From Polaromonas sp. (GTDB lineage Bacteria > Pseudomonadota > Gammaproteobacteria > Burkholderiales > Burkholderiaceae_C): a stretch of 64,000 nt of DNA. The position numbers were made by a program, and so were the translations under genes. The notes beneath the pieces were generated by a model. It was not told the DNA's origin and did not search any database. It was given only the letters and a program-made list of their open reading frames with translations. Location of the stretch: the NCBI GenBank assembly GCA_030655515.1, contig JAURVI010000010.1, forward strand, positions 1 to 64,000, given 5' to 3'. Positions 26,758 to 41,545 of this stretch are shown piece after piece. Positions within the stretch are counted from its first letter, which is position 1. The number at the start of each line of letters is the position of its first letter.

Positions 26758-27666
26758 GTGTCACTCCCCTCCAAAGTCAAACTCGTCGATGTCGGTCCGC
26801 GCGACGGCCTGCAAAATGAAAAGCAGCCGGTGCCTGCCGCCGTCAAGATCGAGCTGGTGCATAGGCTGCAGGATGCCGGCCTCACCGAGATCGAAGTCAC
26901 CAGTTTTGTGTCGCCCAAATGGGTGCCGCAGATGGCTGACAACGCGGAGGTCATGGCCGGTATCAGGCGCAAGCCGGGTGTGCGTTACTCGGTGCTGACG
27001 CCCAATATGCAGGGCTTCGAGGCGGCGGTGTTGTCAAAACCCGATGAGGTGGTGGTGTTTGCCGCGGCCAGCGAAGCCTTCAGCCAGCGCAACATCAACT
27101 GCTCGATCGCCGAAAGCATCGAGCGCTTCCGGCCGGTGGTCGAAGCGGCCAGGGCACGCAACATTTATGTGCGTGGCGCGATCTCCTGCGCCGTGGGCTG
27201 CCCTTACGAGGGCGAGGTGGCGCCGGAGCGGGTCGAGCTGGTGGCGCGTCTGCTGAAGGACATCGGTGTGCAGCACGCCGGCGTGGCCGACACGGTTGGC
27301 GTAGGCACCCCGCTGAAGGTGCGGCGCGCGATGGAAGCGACGCTGCGGCACTACAGCATCGACGATGTGTCGGGCCATTTTCACGATACCTATGGTCAAG
27401 CGCTGGCCAACACGCTGATCTGCCTGCAAATGGGTATCTGGCAATACGACACCTCGTCCGCCGGCCTGGGCGGCTGCCCCTATGCCAAAGGCGCCACCGG
27501 CAATGTGGCGACCGAAGACGTGGTCTACCTGCTGCAGGGCATGGGCATCGTTACCGGCATTGATCTGGACAAACTGATCGACGCCGGCAAATTCATCAGC
27601 GACTTTCTGGAGCGCAAACCCAATTCACGCGCGGCGACCGCGCTGCTGAACAAAAGGGCGAGTTGA
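26758..27666 (+). CDS. liuE: hydroxymethylglutaryl-CoA lyase
   Basis: This TIM-barrel lyase splits HMG-CoA into acetyl-CoA and acetoacetate, the end of the leucine pathway. Its 302 residues show VKLVDVGPRDGLQNEKQPV, VTSFVSPKWVPQMADN, the metal-binding HFHDTYGQAL and the catalytic-loop GLGGCPYAKGATGNVATEDV with its conserved Cys. The GTG at 26758 is the likely start, with AAGGA ten bases upstream; the track frame begins eleven codons earlier. It is 228 bases after liuD; that gap holds no convincing gene. Confidence 0.94.
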   Translation: MSLPSKVKLVDVGPRDGLQNEKQPVPAAVKIELVHRLQDAGLTEIEVTSFVSPKWVPQMADNAEVMAGIRRKPGVRYSVLTPNMQGFEAAVLSKPDEVVVFAAASEAFSQRNINCSIAESIERFRPVVEAARARNIYVRGAISCAVGCPYEGEVAPERVELVARLLKDIGVQHAGVADTVGVGTPLKVRRAMEATLRHYSIDDVSGHFHDTYGQALANTLICLQMGIWQYDTSSAGLGGCPYAKGATGNVATEDVVYLLQGMGIVTGIDLDKLIDAGKFISDFLERKPNSRAATALLNKRAS

Positions 27667-27668
27667 AA

Positions 27669-28403
27669 ATGCTGCCAGAAGGCGTCCAGCGCGTGGCCGC
27701 CGTGTTGCAGGCCAAAGGCCACCCGCACTTGCCGCTCATGCTGGACGACGCGGCCCGCACCGCGCAGCAGGCGGCTGACGCGCTGGGCATCGCGTTGGGC
27801 CAGATCGCCAAAAGCATTATTTTTCGCCGCAAACCGGATGATGCAGCGGTACTGGTCATTACCTCGGGCGATCAGCGGGTGGATGAAAAAAAAGTCGAAG
27901 CCCTGGTCTGCCCCGACGGCAAACGGCTGGGCCGCGCCGATGCGGCGTTCGTCAAAATCCGAACCGGTTTTTCGATTGGCGGCGTGTCGCCGCTGGCGCA
28001 TGCCTCAGCGTCCGTCACCCTGATTGACCGGCAGTTGTTTCGCTTTGAAGAGATATGGGCGGCGGCCGGTCATCCGCATGGCGTCTTCAAGCTCAGCCCG
28101 CAGCAACTGCAGGCCTTGACCGGCGCACCGGTTGCCGACGTGGCGGTCGATCCGGTGCAGGAACAGGCAGCGCTGCAAAACGCTATTAATTTAGTCGCTG
28201 CCCGCGTCCATAAAATAAAAAACGAAACCACTAATTTGCCCTCGCCCTGCATCTCCGTGTGCCGAATGAGCGAGGTCAGCGGTTGCTGTGAAGGCTGCTT
28301 TCGGACCCGCGAAGAAATCGCCGGCTGGAGCCAGGCGACGGATGCCGGCAAGCGCGCGGTCTGGAATCTGATCGAGCAGCGCATGGTGGCGCTGCAACCA
28401 TGA
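27669..28403 (+). CDS. YbaK/EbsC-type aminoacyl-tRNA deacylase fused to DUF1289
   Basis: Residues about 1-160 form a YbaK/ProX-like editing domain (LDDAARTAQQAADALGIALGQIAKSIIFR; TGFSIGGVSPLAH; FKLSPQQLQALTG). Residues about 195-240 form a DUF1289 zinc-ribbon-like domain (PSPCISVCRMSEVSGCCEGCFRTREEIAGW) with four Cys. The linker (QNAINLVAARVHKIKNETTN) is encoded by a family 2 repeat. That suggests two neighbouring genes were joined by repeat insertion. It follows liuE by two bases and overlaps the next frame (ATGA). YbaK-like domains remove mischarged amino acids from tRNA; the role of DUF1289 is unknown. Confidence 0.83.
   Translation: MLPEGVQRVAAVLQAKGHPHLPLMLDDAARTAQQAADALGIALGQIAKSIIFRRKPDDAAVLVITSGDQRVDEKKVEALVCPDGKRLGRADAAFVKIRTGFSIGGVSPLAHASASVTLIDRQLFRFEEIWAAAGHPHGVFKLSPQQLQALTGAPVADVAVDPVQEQAALQNAINLVAARVHKIKNETTNLPSPCISVCRMSEVSGCCEGCFRTREEIAGWSQATDAGKRAVWNLIEQRMVALQP
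28178..28230 (-). repeat. dispersed repeat family 2, copy in the YbaK-DUF1289 linker
   Basis: The stretch AACGCTATTAATTTAGTCGC is AT-rich against the surrounding gene and resembles the family 2 core in reverse orientation. It encodes the linker of the fusion protein. It is a diverged copy, and the ends are approximate. Confidence 0.45.
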
Positions 28404-28432
28404 GGTTGCACCCCGATCCAGCAGCTACCCGC

Positions 28433-29074
28433 ATGAAACACATCACCTTTTACCTCGATTTCATCTCACCCTACGCCTACCTGGCGTTCGAGAAGCTGCC
28501 GGAAGCCTTGAGGGACATCAGCTACAGCGTGACTTACAAGCCGCTGCTGTTTGCCGGACTGCTGAAACACCATGGGCAACTCGGCCCCGCGGAAATGGCC
28601 GGCAAGCGCGACTGGACTTACCGCCAGGTCCTGTGGCTGGCGCATCAGCAGGGCATGGCGTTGCAGTTGCCTGCCAGCCACCCTTTCAACCCCTTGGCCC
28701 TGTTGCGGCTGGCCGTGGCTTGCGATGCACAAGGCACGCCCAACCGTTATGTTTGCGAAACGCTGTTTCGGCATGTCTGGCGCGGCGGCGCAGAGGCGGT
28801 TGAGCCCCGGCGGCTGGCCGCACTGATTGCGCAACTGGCCCCGCAACGTGATGTCAACGGCGCAGACGTCAAGGCCCAGTTGAAGGGTCACAGCGACGAA
28901 GCGATTGCGCAGGGCGTGTTTGGCGTGCCCACCCTGGCGCTGGATGGCAAGGTGTTCTGGGGTTTCGATGCGCTGCCCATGTTGCGGGCCTATGTGCTGG
29001 GTGATGCCTGGTTTGACGGCCCCGGCTGGGAGGCTGCCAGTCAGTTGGCTGTGGGTGTCTCGCGCCAAAAATAG
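28433..29074 (+). CDS. 2-hydroxychromene-2-carboxylate isomerase / DsbA-family oxidoreductase
   Basis: This thioredoxin-fold kappa-class GST relative has 213 residues. It begins ITFYLDFISPYAYLAFEKLP, with Ser in place of the DsbA CxxC (FISPYAY), as in HCCA isomerases. The C-terminal GVFGVPTLALDGKVFWGFDAL is the cis-Pro region. Naphthalene-degradation homologues isomerise hydroxychromene carboxylate using glutathione, but chromosomal copies beside catabolic genes have unknown substrates. An ATG at 28400 overlapping the previous stop is possible; family alignment favours 28433. Confidence 0.85.
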   Translation: MKHITFYLDFISPYAYLAFEKLPEALRDISYSVTYKPLLFAGLLKHHGQLGPAEMAGKRDWTYRQVLWLAHQQGMALQLPASHPFNPLALLRLAVACDAQGTPNRYVCETLFRHVWRGGAEAVEPRRLAALIAQLAPQRDVNGADVKAQLKGHSDEAIAQGVFGVPTLALDGKVFWGFDALPMLRAYVLGDAWFDGPGWEAASQLAVGVSRQK

Positions 29075-29206
29075 CTCTGCGTGGCGTAGTCAGCGCATGT
29101 TGACAAGCCGCCGAAGGGTGTTTGCGTCGCTTGTCAGGAGCCGATAAGTTTCTCGCAGGCCCGACAGGCGCCTAGAATGTTTGACCTCTTCAGAAAAGCT
29201 CCATTC

Positions 29207-35302
<6,096 letters not shown>

Positions 35303-35308
35303 AAGGGA

Positions 35309-36060
35309 TGTCGGGAGTAAATGACCTGTTCGGTTTTAAGCAAGTAATCTGTTCGGTGTGAGGAGTGTGATGCAAGACACACCGATCAGCCGGACTCGCT
35401 ACATGCAGGAGAACCGGAAGATGAGATTCGAACAAGCCTACGAGGAATGGAAAACGGGGCGGCTGACACAGTCAGAAGCGGCCCTGCTGCCAGGACAGGG
35501 CAAGCACCGCATCAAACGTGAGCGGGCCCCACTGGAGGGCATGATGATGCATCAGGATGCCAGCACGCATCGCTGGGTGCCGGGAGCCGTGTGGGATCTG
35601 GTGGTCACGATGGATGATGCCACCGGCGTTCACACCTCCATGTTCTTCTGCGGGCAAGAAGGCAGCGCTTCAAGCTTTCACGGCATCGGCCAGACGATGG
35701 TCCGTTATGGCCTGTTCGCCAGCCTTTACACCGACAGGGGTGCGCGCTACTTCACCACGCCTGTGGCCGGTGGCAAGGTCGACAAGGCCCACCTGACGCA
35801 GGTAGGCCGCGCCCTCAAGCAATTGGGTATTGAGCACATTGCGGCCTACTCGCCGCAGGCCAGAGGGCGCAGCGAGCGGGCGTTTCAGACGCATCAGGGC
35901 AGGCTGCCGCAAGAGCTGGCGCGTGCGGGCATCACGGACATGGATAGCGCCAATCGTTACCTTGATGCCCTTCGCGGCTTTGCAACCGGTGCAATCCAAG
36001 TCAACAGAAAGCGGACAATCCGTTTGCTATCAAACCAGACATTTCTATTTACTGCCGACA
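35309..36060. mobile_element. defective ISNCY-like insertion sequence
   Basis: The element is bounded by 14-base terminal inverted repeats, TGTCGGGAGTAAAT on the left and ATTTACTGCCGACA on the right (one mismatch). They are flanked immediately by 17-base direct repeats CGCGAGTTTAGAAGGGA (35292-35308) and CGCGAGTTTGGAAGGGA (36061-36077). It is 752 bases long and carries only a deleted transposase. The left direct repeat contains the uvrA stop codon. Confidence 0.88.
35370..35978 (+). pseudogene. internally deleted and truncated ISNCY-family transposase
   Basis: The start MRFEQAYEEWKTGRLTQSEAA is the usual N-terminus. It jumps after LLPGQGKHR to the mid-protein segment RAPLEGMMMHQDASTHRWVPG...LVVTMDDATGVHTSMFF. 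DDE-type signatures follow: SLYTDRGARYF and EHIAAYSPQARGRSERAFQTHQGRLPQELARAGI. Intact relatives are about twice as long, with an N-terminal HTH and a C-terminal domain. Both are missing here, so the element cannot move on its own. The open frame drifts on past 36000 into the tRNA gene without meaning. Confidence 0.85.
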
Positions 36061-36153
36061 CGCGAGTTTGGAAGGGATTGAGTTGCTATTTAATTCTGGC
36101 TATAATTCAAGGCTTGGCAATTTCAGAGAAATTTTGCAATTGCAGGACGGTGC

Positions 36154-36229
<76 letters not shown>

Positions 36230-36302
36230 ATAAATTGTCAATTGTCGAGTAAGTTTTTTTTGCAGGGCTTCAAAAGCCTGCTTCCGGAAGTTCCAAGGTT
36301 TT

Positions 36303-36378
36303 GACCCCATCGTCTAGAGGCCTAGGACATCACCCTTTCACGGTGAGTACCGGGGTTCGAATCCCCGTGGGGTCGCCA
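36303..36378 (+). tRNA. tRNA-Glu (TTC)
   Basis: This is a 76-base cloverleaf. Acceptor GACCCCA pairs with TGGGGTC, then G and CCA. The anticodon loop CTTTCAC on stem TCACC/GGTGA gives TTC. The T-arm reads CGGGGTTCGAATCCCCG. It lies 73 bases after tRNA-Ala. Confidence 0.97.
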
Positions 36379-36458
36379 GCATTTCTCGCAGTGATGCGTT
36401 GAAACAAGGCGCAAGTTTGATGGCACCTGGCTCGAAAGAGCAAACGTTATCTCTACCA

Positions 36459-36535
36459 GGAGTGGTAGTTCAGTTGGTTAGAATACCGGCCTGTCACGCC
36501 GGGGGTCGCGGGTTCGAGTCCCGTCCACTCCGCCA
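36459..36535 (+). tRNA. tRNA-Asp (GTC)
   Basis: This is a 77-base cloverleaf. Acceptor GGAGTGG pairs with CCACTCC, then G and CCA. The anticodon loop CTGTCAC on stem CCGGC/GCCGG gives GTC. The T-arm is GCGGGTTCGAGTCCCGT. It is the last of the cluster and lies next to an integrase relic. Confidence 0.97.
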
Positions 36536-36577
36536 GTAATTGGTTCAGCAAGGTACTGCAAGGTCCCCTGAAAATCG

Positions 36578-36606
36578 AAAAGCTCCTCTGAAAAGGGGCT
36601 TTTTTG
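36578..36606 (+). terminator. rho-independent terminator of the tRNA cluster
   Basis: AAGCTCC and GGGGCTT form a stem (one G-T pair) around the loop TCTGAAAA, followed by TTTTTTG. It lies 43 bases after tRNA-Asp and suits termination of the three-tRNA transcript. Confidence 0.82.
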
Positions 36607-36742
36607 TTTCTGGACGTCCTATGTTGTCCATCTGCTTCCGACACTTTATCGGGGTATTTTTCGGGGTACGGATTTCGGCTTATTGGGGTATTCTGGCAGC
36701 AAGAGCAAGGATATTTCATGTTGTCAGAGTCAATTTCCACCC

Positions 36743-36885
36743 CCCCATAATCATTAGGCGAGAGCGAAATCCGCGCGCCAAACTCACCGACAAAGAGCTC
36801 AGCCAGGCAAAACCCGCCTTCGCACAATGCAAGCTTTATGACGGCAATGGTCTTCACCTGATCGTGACCCAGGCGGATCTAAGTT
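36743..36885 (+). pseudogene. N-terminal remnant of a tyrosine (P4-type) integrase
   Basis: The frame reads NPRAKLTDKELSQAKPAFAQCKLYDGNGLHLIVTQ, the DUF4102 arm-binding start of P4-type island integrases (KLTD...AKP...KLYDGGGLHLLV). It loses the match after about 45 residues and never reaches a core-binding or catalytic domain. It sits 3' of tRNA-Asp, the usual layout of a genomic island integrated at a tRNA. The island itself is gone: the next intact gene is chromosomal-type. Confidence 0.7.
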
Positions 36886-36963
36886 ATGGCGATGGAAGTA
36901 CAGCAAGGCAAGCCGTTGCGGGGCCTGCGTGCCGTGGGTCGGAGCGCGGTTTGCGGACAAAAT

Positions 36964-37869
36964 TCAGCGCCCGATTTTTAGCAAGCCGGTGGACAGCGCG
37001 GTGCCGCAGACGATGATCGCGGCGCAGAGCAGCATCCAGGGCGTCACCGCCTCGCCGAGAAACACCATGCCGTAGAACACGGCAAACACCGGCACGACAA
37101 AAGTCACCGCCAGCGCGCGCGCCGGGCCGGCGGTGGCTATCAGGCGAAAGTACAGGATGTAGGCGATGCCGGTGCATAGCACGCCGACGGCCAGCAGCGC
37201 CAGCCAGGCGCTGCTGCCGGGCATGCGGTCCGGCCACAGCCACAGCGCCGGCAGGCCCAGACCCAGCGTGGCGCCGATCTGGCTGCCGGCAGCGGTGACC
37301 AGCGGCGGCAGGCCGGCCAGATGCCGCTTGGTGTAACTCGCCGACAGCGCATAACACAGGCAAGCCAGCAGGCAGGCCAGCACCGCCCAGCCCGGCGCCA
37401 CGCCCGAGGCATCGGGTGTGAAGGTGGCCTTGTCCCAGGCCAGCATGGCCACGCCGGCAAAACCGGCGACCAGGCCGAGCACACGCGAGTGGTTGGGCCG
37501 GTCCTTGAGCCAGAGCCAGGCCACGACGGCGCCAAACATCGGCACGGTGGCATTGAGAATGGCCGACAGTCCCGTCGTGATGGACAGCAGCGCAAACGAA
37601 AAGCACGCAAATGGAATGCCCGAGTTGAACAGGCCGGCCAGGAAAACACGGCGCCAGTTTTTTGCCAAGGTAGGCCCCAGCCCGCGCAGCAGCACCAGCG
37701 GCAGCAAAAAGGCGGCGGCAATCGCCACGCGCACGGCGGCGGTGGGCAGCGGGCCAAACTCTACCGTGCCGATGCGCATGAACAGAAAAGACGAGCCCCA
37801 GATGGCCGCCAGCAGAACGAAGTCGGTGAGCCAGGTGCTGTTTTTCAAAACGGGTGGCGCAACAGTCAC
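36964..37869 (-). CDS. EamA-family (DMT superfamily) transporter
   Basis: This inner-membrane permease of 301 residues has about ten hydrophobic segments in two EamA repeats (LTDFVLLAAIWGSSFLFMRIG at the start; GWAVLACLLACLCYALSASYTKR opening the second). It may export amino acids or metabolites; the substrate is unknown. The GTG start at 37869 overlaps the ogt stop (GTGA), so it is coupled to ogt. That is odd for a DNA repair operon and may simply be co-transcription. Confidence 0.87.
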   Translation of the reverse strand: MTVAPPVLKNSTWLTDFVLLAAIWGSSFLFMRIGTVEFGPLPTAAVRVAIAAAFLLPLVLLRGLGPTLAKNWRRVFLAGLFNSGIPFACFSFALLSITTGLSAILNATVPMFGAVVAWLWLKDRPNHSRVLGLVAGFAGVAMLAWDKATFTPDASGVAPGWAVLACLLACLCYALSASYTKRHLAGLPPLVTAAGSQIGATLGLGLPALWLWPDRMPGSSAWLALLAVGVLCTGIAYILYFRLIATAGPARALAVTFVVPVFAVFYGMVFLGEAVTPWMLLCAAIIVCGTALSTGLLKIGR

Positions 37870-38420
37870 GATGCGCCCTCAAGGCGCACGCCCTCCAGCT
37901 TGAGCAACGCGGTTTTCCGGTCCAGCCCGCCGGCATAGCCGGTGAGCGCGCCATGGGCACCCAGCACGCGGTGGCAGGGCACGATGATGCTGACCGGGTT
38001 GCGGCCCACTGCTGCACCCACGGCGCGCACCGCGGCCGGTTTGCCGATGGAGGCGCTGACCTCGCTGTAGCTGGCGGTGCCGCCGCGCGGAATTTTCAGC
38101 AGCGCCTGCCAGACCGATTGCTGGAACGCCGTGCCGTAGGCCAGGTCGAGCGGAACATCGAATTGCGTGCGTTGTCCCGCAAAATACTCGGCGAGTTGCC
38201 GGCTGACCTTTTGCAGCACCGGATGATCGGGGTCCGTGGGCCACACCGCAGGGGAGGGCAACGAGGACACGTCAGTGCCGAGCGTGGGGGCCAATTCCCG
38301 AGGCAGGTGGCGCTGGCCTTCAAACCAGAGTCCGGCCAGGCCTTTGTTTGTCGCCGCGATGATGAGGGTTCCGAGCGGGCTCTGGAAGCGGGTCTGGACG
38401 ATGGATGCATCGAATTTCAT
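37866..38420 (-). CDS. ogt: methylated-DNA--protein-cysteine S-methyltransferase
   Basis: This suicide repair protein moves methyl from O6-methylguanine or O4-methylthymine to its own Cys. Its 184 residues contain GTAFQQSVWQALLKIPRGGTASYSEVS (DNA-binding helix-turn-helix) and the active site IVPCHRVLG (Cys near 150). The ATG at 38420 follows GGAG; the longer track start is not needed. It lies between ada-alkA (24 bases upstream) and the EamA gene, all on the minus strand. Confidence 0.94.
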   Translation of the reverse strand: MKFDASIVQTRFQSPLGTLIIAATNKGLAGLWFEGQRHLPRELAPTLGTDVSSLPSPAVWPTDPDHPVLQKVSRQLAEYFAGQRTQFDVPLDLAYGTAFQQSVWQALLKIPRGGTASYSEVSASIGKPAAVRAVGAAVGRNPVSIIVPCHRVLGAHGALTGYAGGLDRKTALLKLEGVRLEGAS

Positions 38421-38443
38421 GGTGATCTCCTTGGGCGTGTCTC

Positions 38444-39958
38444 TCATTGGCGGGAAGGGGCTTGCATCGCGCCGCTCCAGGCGCGAATGACCGCATAACT
38501 GCGCCATGGCTTCCAGGCCATGGACGCCAGTTCGGCTTGCCGGGCCGGGTTTTTCAAGCCCTGCACACCCAAGGCTTTGTGCAGCGCCACATCACCGGCC
38601 GGAAAAGCGTCGGGCCAGCGCAGTGCGCGCATGGCGATGTACTGCGCCGTCCAGTCGCCAATGCCGGGCAGCTCTTTCAGCGCGGCGAGGGTGGCGTTGA
38701 CATCGGCGCCGCCATGCAATTGCAGGCGTTTTGAAGCCACGGCTTGGGAAATGCCGACGATGGCAGTCTGTCGCTGCTTGACGATGCCGAGCTGGCCCAG
38801 CGCATCGCCGCCGGCCTGGGCCAGCATGGCCGCCGCGGGGAACAGCCGCGTCAGTTCGGGCCAGGGCGTTGCCATCGGCTCACCGAATCTGTCGACCATG
38901 CGCTGCGCCAGCGTGCGGGCGGCCGCCACCGTGATCTGCTGGCCCAGCACGGCGCGCACCGCCAGTTCATAACCGTCCATCGTACCCGGCACACGCAGGC
39001 CGTCGCCGCCCGGAAAACCGGCGTGCAGCACGCTGTTGATGGCCTGCGGATCGGCATCGAGGTCCAGCATCGCGCGCAGCCGGCGTATCACCAGCGGCAA
39101 CACCTCGCGCAGCGAATCGCTGACACGCAGCGCGACATGGCAGCGGCGCTCGTCAAAAGTGGCGAGCAGCCAGCCTGCATGGGTCCGGCCGCCGGTTTCC
39201 ACGCGAAAAGTGCGTCCAATCGCCGGATCACCCGCGCCGTCAGATGCAAATTCAATCGCATTGATCTGCCGCTTCTTGAAGAAACCGGTCATCGCGGCCA
39301 CGTCGTAAGGCGGGCGGTAACCGAGCTTGACGGTGATGCCCCGGTCCGACGGCGTTGCGCCCTGACGCCGCAGTTGCGTCGGGTTCAGGCCGTAATGCTC
39401 GGCAAAGGCGGCGTTGAAGCGCCGCACACTGGCGTAGCCGCTGATCAGCGCAACCCGCGTGATCGGCAAGGCGGTGTCGGCCAGCAACTGCTTGGCCGTC
39501 AGCAGGCGGCGGGTTTGCAGGTATTGCACCGGCGACACGCCGAACTGCGCTTCAAAAATTCGCCGCACATGGCGGTCGCTGACGCCCAGCCGCGCGGCCA
39601 ACCGCTCGACGGAGGGAGCGCTTCCGCCCCAGGCTTCCGGCTCTTCGAGCAGACGCGCCGCCTGGTGCGCGAGGATGTAAGACGCATCCTGGATCGACCA
39701 TACCACCGAGTGCGGCGCCAGTTCGGGCCGGCAGCGCAGGCAGGGCCGAAAGCCCGCGCTTTCGGCCTGCGCGGCGTGGCTGAAAAAACGGCAGTTTTCG
39801 CGCTTCGGTGTTTTGACGCCGCAGACCGGGCGGCAGTAAATGCCGGTGGAGGTGACGCCGGTAAAAAAGCTGCCGTCAAAACGCGCGTCCCTTGCCTTCA
39901 GGGCAAGGTAGCAGGCGTCGTCGGCGAGGGGAGCGCTGTCCGGGTGCATGGGGTTCAT
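38444..39958 (-). CDS. Ada-AlkA fusion: methylphosphotriester sensor/AraC HTH plus 3-methyladenine DNA glycosylase
   Basis: This 504-residue protein has an Ada N-terminal zinc domain (four Cys in YCRPVCGVKTPKRENC and PCLRC, the first being the methyl acceptor). An AraC HTH follows (VERLAARLGVSDRHVRRIFEAQFGVSP). Then come an AlkA N domain (ITVKLGYRPPYDVAAMTGFF) and an HhH-GPD glycosylase with ELPGIGDWTAQYIAMRAL and catalytic Asp in DAFPAGDVAL. It both senses alkylation and excises alkylated bases, and likely switches on the downstream ogt. The ATG at 39958 is chosen; 39949 is an alternative. Confidence 0.93.
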   Translation of the reverse strand: MNPMHPDSAPLADDACYLALKARDARFDGSFFTGVTSTGIYCRPVCGVKTPKRENCRFFSHAAQAESAGFRPCLRCRPELAPHSVVWSIQDASYILAHQAARLLEEPEAWGGSAPSVERLAARLGVSDRHVRRIFEAQFGVSPVQYLQTRRLLTAKQLLADTALPITRVALISGYASVRRFNAAFAEHYGLNPTQLRRQGATPSDRGITVKLGYRPPYDVAAMTGFFKKRQINAIEFASDGAGDPAIGRTFRVETGGRTHAGWLLATFDERRCHVALRVSDSLREVLPLVIRRLRAMLDLDADPQAINSVLHAGFPGGDGLRVPGTMDGYELAVRAVLGQQITVAAARTLAQRMVDRFGEPMATPWPELTRLFPAAAMLAQAGGDALGQLGIVKQRQTAIVGISQAVASKRLQLHGGADVNATLAALKELPGIGDWTAQYIAMRALRWPDAFPAGDVALHKALGVQGLKNPARQAELASMAWKPWRSYAVIRAWSGAMQAPSRQ

Positions 39959-40062
39959 GATACGCGGCGGACGGGTTTGGGCTAGCCGTTTTCGGACATC
40001 TCCCTCGCCGCCCTGGCGCCTACAATCCATGCAGCTCCAGCAACTCAGGAAACCCCCCTCCC

Positions 40063-41448
40063 ATGCAGGTTGACGCATCGATTTTCAAAGCTTACGACAT
40101 CCGCGGCGTTGTGCCCGCGACCGTCAATGAATCCATGGCGGAGGCGCTTGGCCGGGCTTTCGGCAGCATGGCCCTGGCCGAAGGCGAACGCACGGTGGCG
40201 GTGGGCCGCGACGGGCGCCTCAGCGGGCCGGCGCTCAGCGCCGCACTGATTCGAGGGCTGGTGGCAAGCGGTGTGGACGTGATCGATGTCGGCATGGCCA
40301 CCACGCCCCTGCTGTATTTTGCGGCCAGCACCCTGGCCGGCTCCGGCATCCAGATCACCGGCAGCCACAACCCCCGGGACTACAACGGTTTCAAGATGGT
40401 GCTGGCCGGGCGCGCGATTTACGGCGAGGAAATTCAGGCGCTGAGAAGATCGATGGCGTCGGACAACCGGACGGCAACGGCCCGCCCCGGAATGGTCAGA
40501 AATATCAGTGTGCTCGCTCCTTACCGCGACCGCATTGTCTCGGACGTCAAGCTCAAGCGCCCCATGAAGGTGGTGATCGATTCCGGCAACGGCATTGCCG
40601 GCGCCTCGGCCCCCGGCATTTTTCGCGCGCTGGGCTGCGAGGTGATCGAGCTGTTCAGCGAGGTGGACGGCAGCTTTCCCAACCACCACCCGGATCCGAG
40701 CAAGCCGGAAAACCTCAAAGACCTGATTGCTGCGCTGCAGTCCAGCGATGCTGAACTGGGCCTGGCTTTTGACGGCGACGGCGACCGCCTGGGCATCGTG
40801 ACCCGCGAGGGCAACACCATTTACCCGGACCGCCAGATGATGCTGTTCGCGCGCGATGTGTTGTCGCGCGTGCCGGGCGGCACCATTGTTTTCGACGTCA
40901 AGTGCTCGCAGCGCCTGGCGCCCGAGATAGCATCCGCCGGCGGCGTGCCCCTGATGTACAAAACCGGGCACTCGCTGATCAAGGCGAAGATGAAAGAAGT
41001 CAATTCGCCATTGGGCGGCGAGATGAGTGGCCACATCTTCTTCAAGGAACGCTGGTTCGGTTTTGACGACGGCACTTATGCCGGCGCGCGCCTGCTGGAA
41101 ATTTTGAGCGCCGCGCCCGACGCCGGCGTACTGCTCAATGGCCTGCCGACCAGTTTTTCCACGCCCGAGTTGAACGTCCACTGTGCGGAGGGCGAGCCCC
41201 ACGCGCTGGCGGACCAACTGGTCCTGCGCGCCGACTTCGCCGCGCCGGCTGTCGTGAATACGATTGACGGATTGCGGGTGGACTGGCCCGATGGTTTTGG
41301 CCTGATACGCGCGTCCAACACCACGCCGGTGCTGGTGCTGCGTTTTGAAGGGCACACGCAAGAGGCGCTGGAGCGCATCGAGGCTGCCATGCTGGCGCTG
41401 CTGCGCAGCGTCAAGCCCGATGCGAGTTTTGCGGCGGCTGCGCATTGA
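40063..41448 (+). CDS. phosphomannomutase/phosphoglucomutase
   Basis: This alpha-D-phosphohexomutase of the AlgC/ManB type has 461 residues. It shows FKAYDIRGVVP, the phosphoserine loop TGSHNPRDYNG, the metal loop DGDGDRLG, the sugar loop GEMSGHIFF and the C-terminal phosphate-binding RASNTTPVLVLRFEG. It makes mannose-1-phosphate or glucose-1-phosphate for surface polysaccharide. Its position just before waaC-waaA supports a role in LPS or exopolysaccharide precursor supply. TACAAT at 40021 could be the -10 element. Confidence 0.92.
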   Translation: MQVDASIFKAYDIRGVVPATVNESMAEALGRAFGSMALAEGERTVAVGRDGRLSGPALSAALIRGLVASGVDVIDVGMATTPLLYFAASTLAGSGIQITGSHNPRDYNGFKMVLAGRAIYGEEIQALRRSMASDNRTATARPGMVRNISVLAPYRDRIVSDVKLKRPMKVVIDSGNGIAGASAPGIFRALGCEVIELFSEVDGSFPNHHPDPSKPENLKDLIAALQSSDAELGLAFDGDGDRLGIVTREGNTIYPDRQMMLFARDVLSRVPGGTIVFDVKCSQRLAPEIASAGGVPLMYKTGHSLIKAKMKEVNSPLGGEMSGHIFFKERWFGFDDGTYAGARLLEILSAAPDAGVLLNGLPTSFSTPELNVHCAEGEPHALADQLVLRADFAAPAVVNTIDGLRVDWPDGFGLIRASNTTPVLVLRFEGHTQEALERIEAAMLALLRSVKPDASFAAAAH

Positions 41449-41545
41449 TCAAGGAAGCCGCCCCCCCGGGCCTGACCCGGAGTCCATGCTTCGAATTCCT
41501 GGGCGCGCAGCCCAGGATGGCGGGTCCAGCCCGCCATGACAGACC

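Noticed and set aside
36453-36857. 134-codon minus-strand frame over tRNA-Asp and the integrase relic
   Set aside because: It runs antisense through a tRNA and a terminator; this is not coding.
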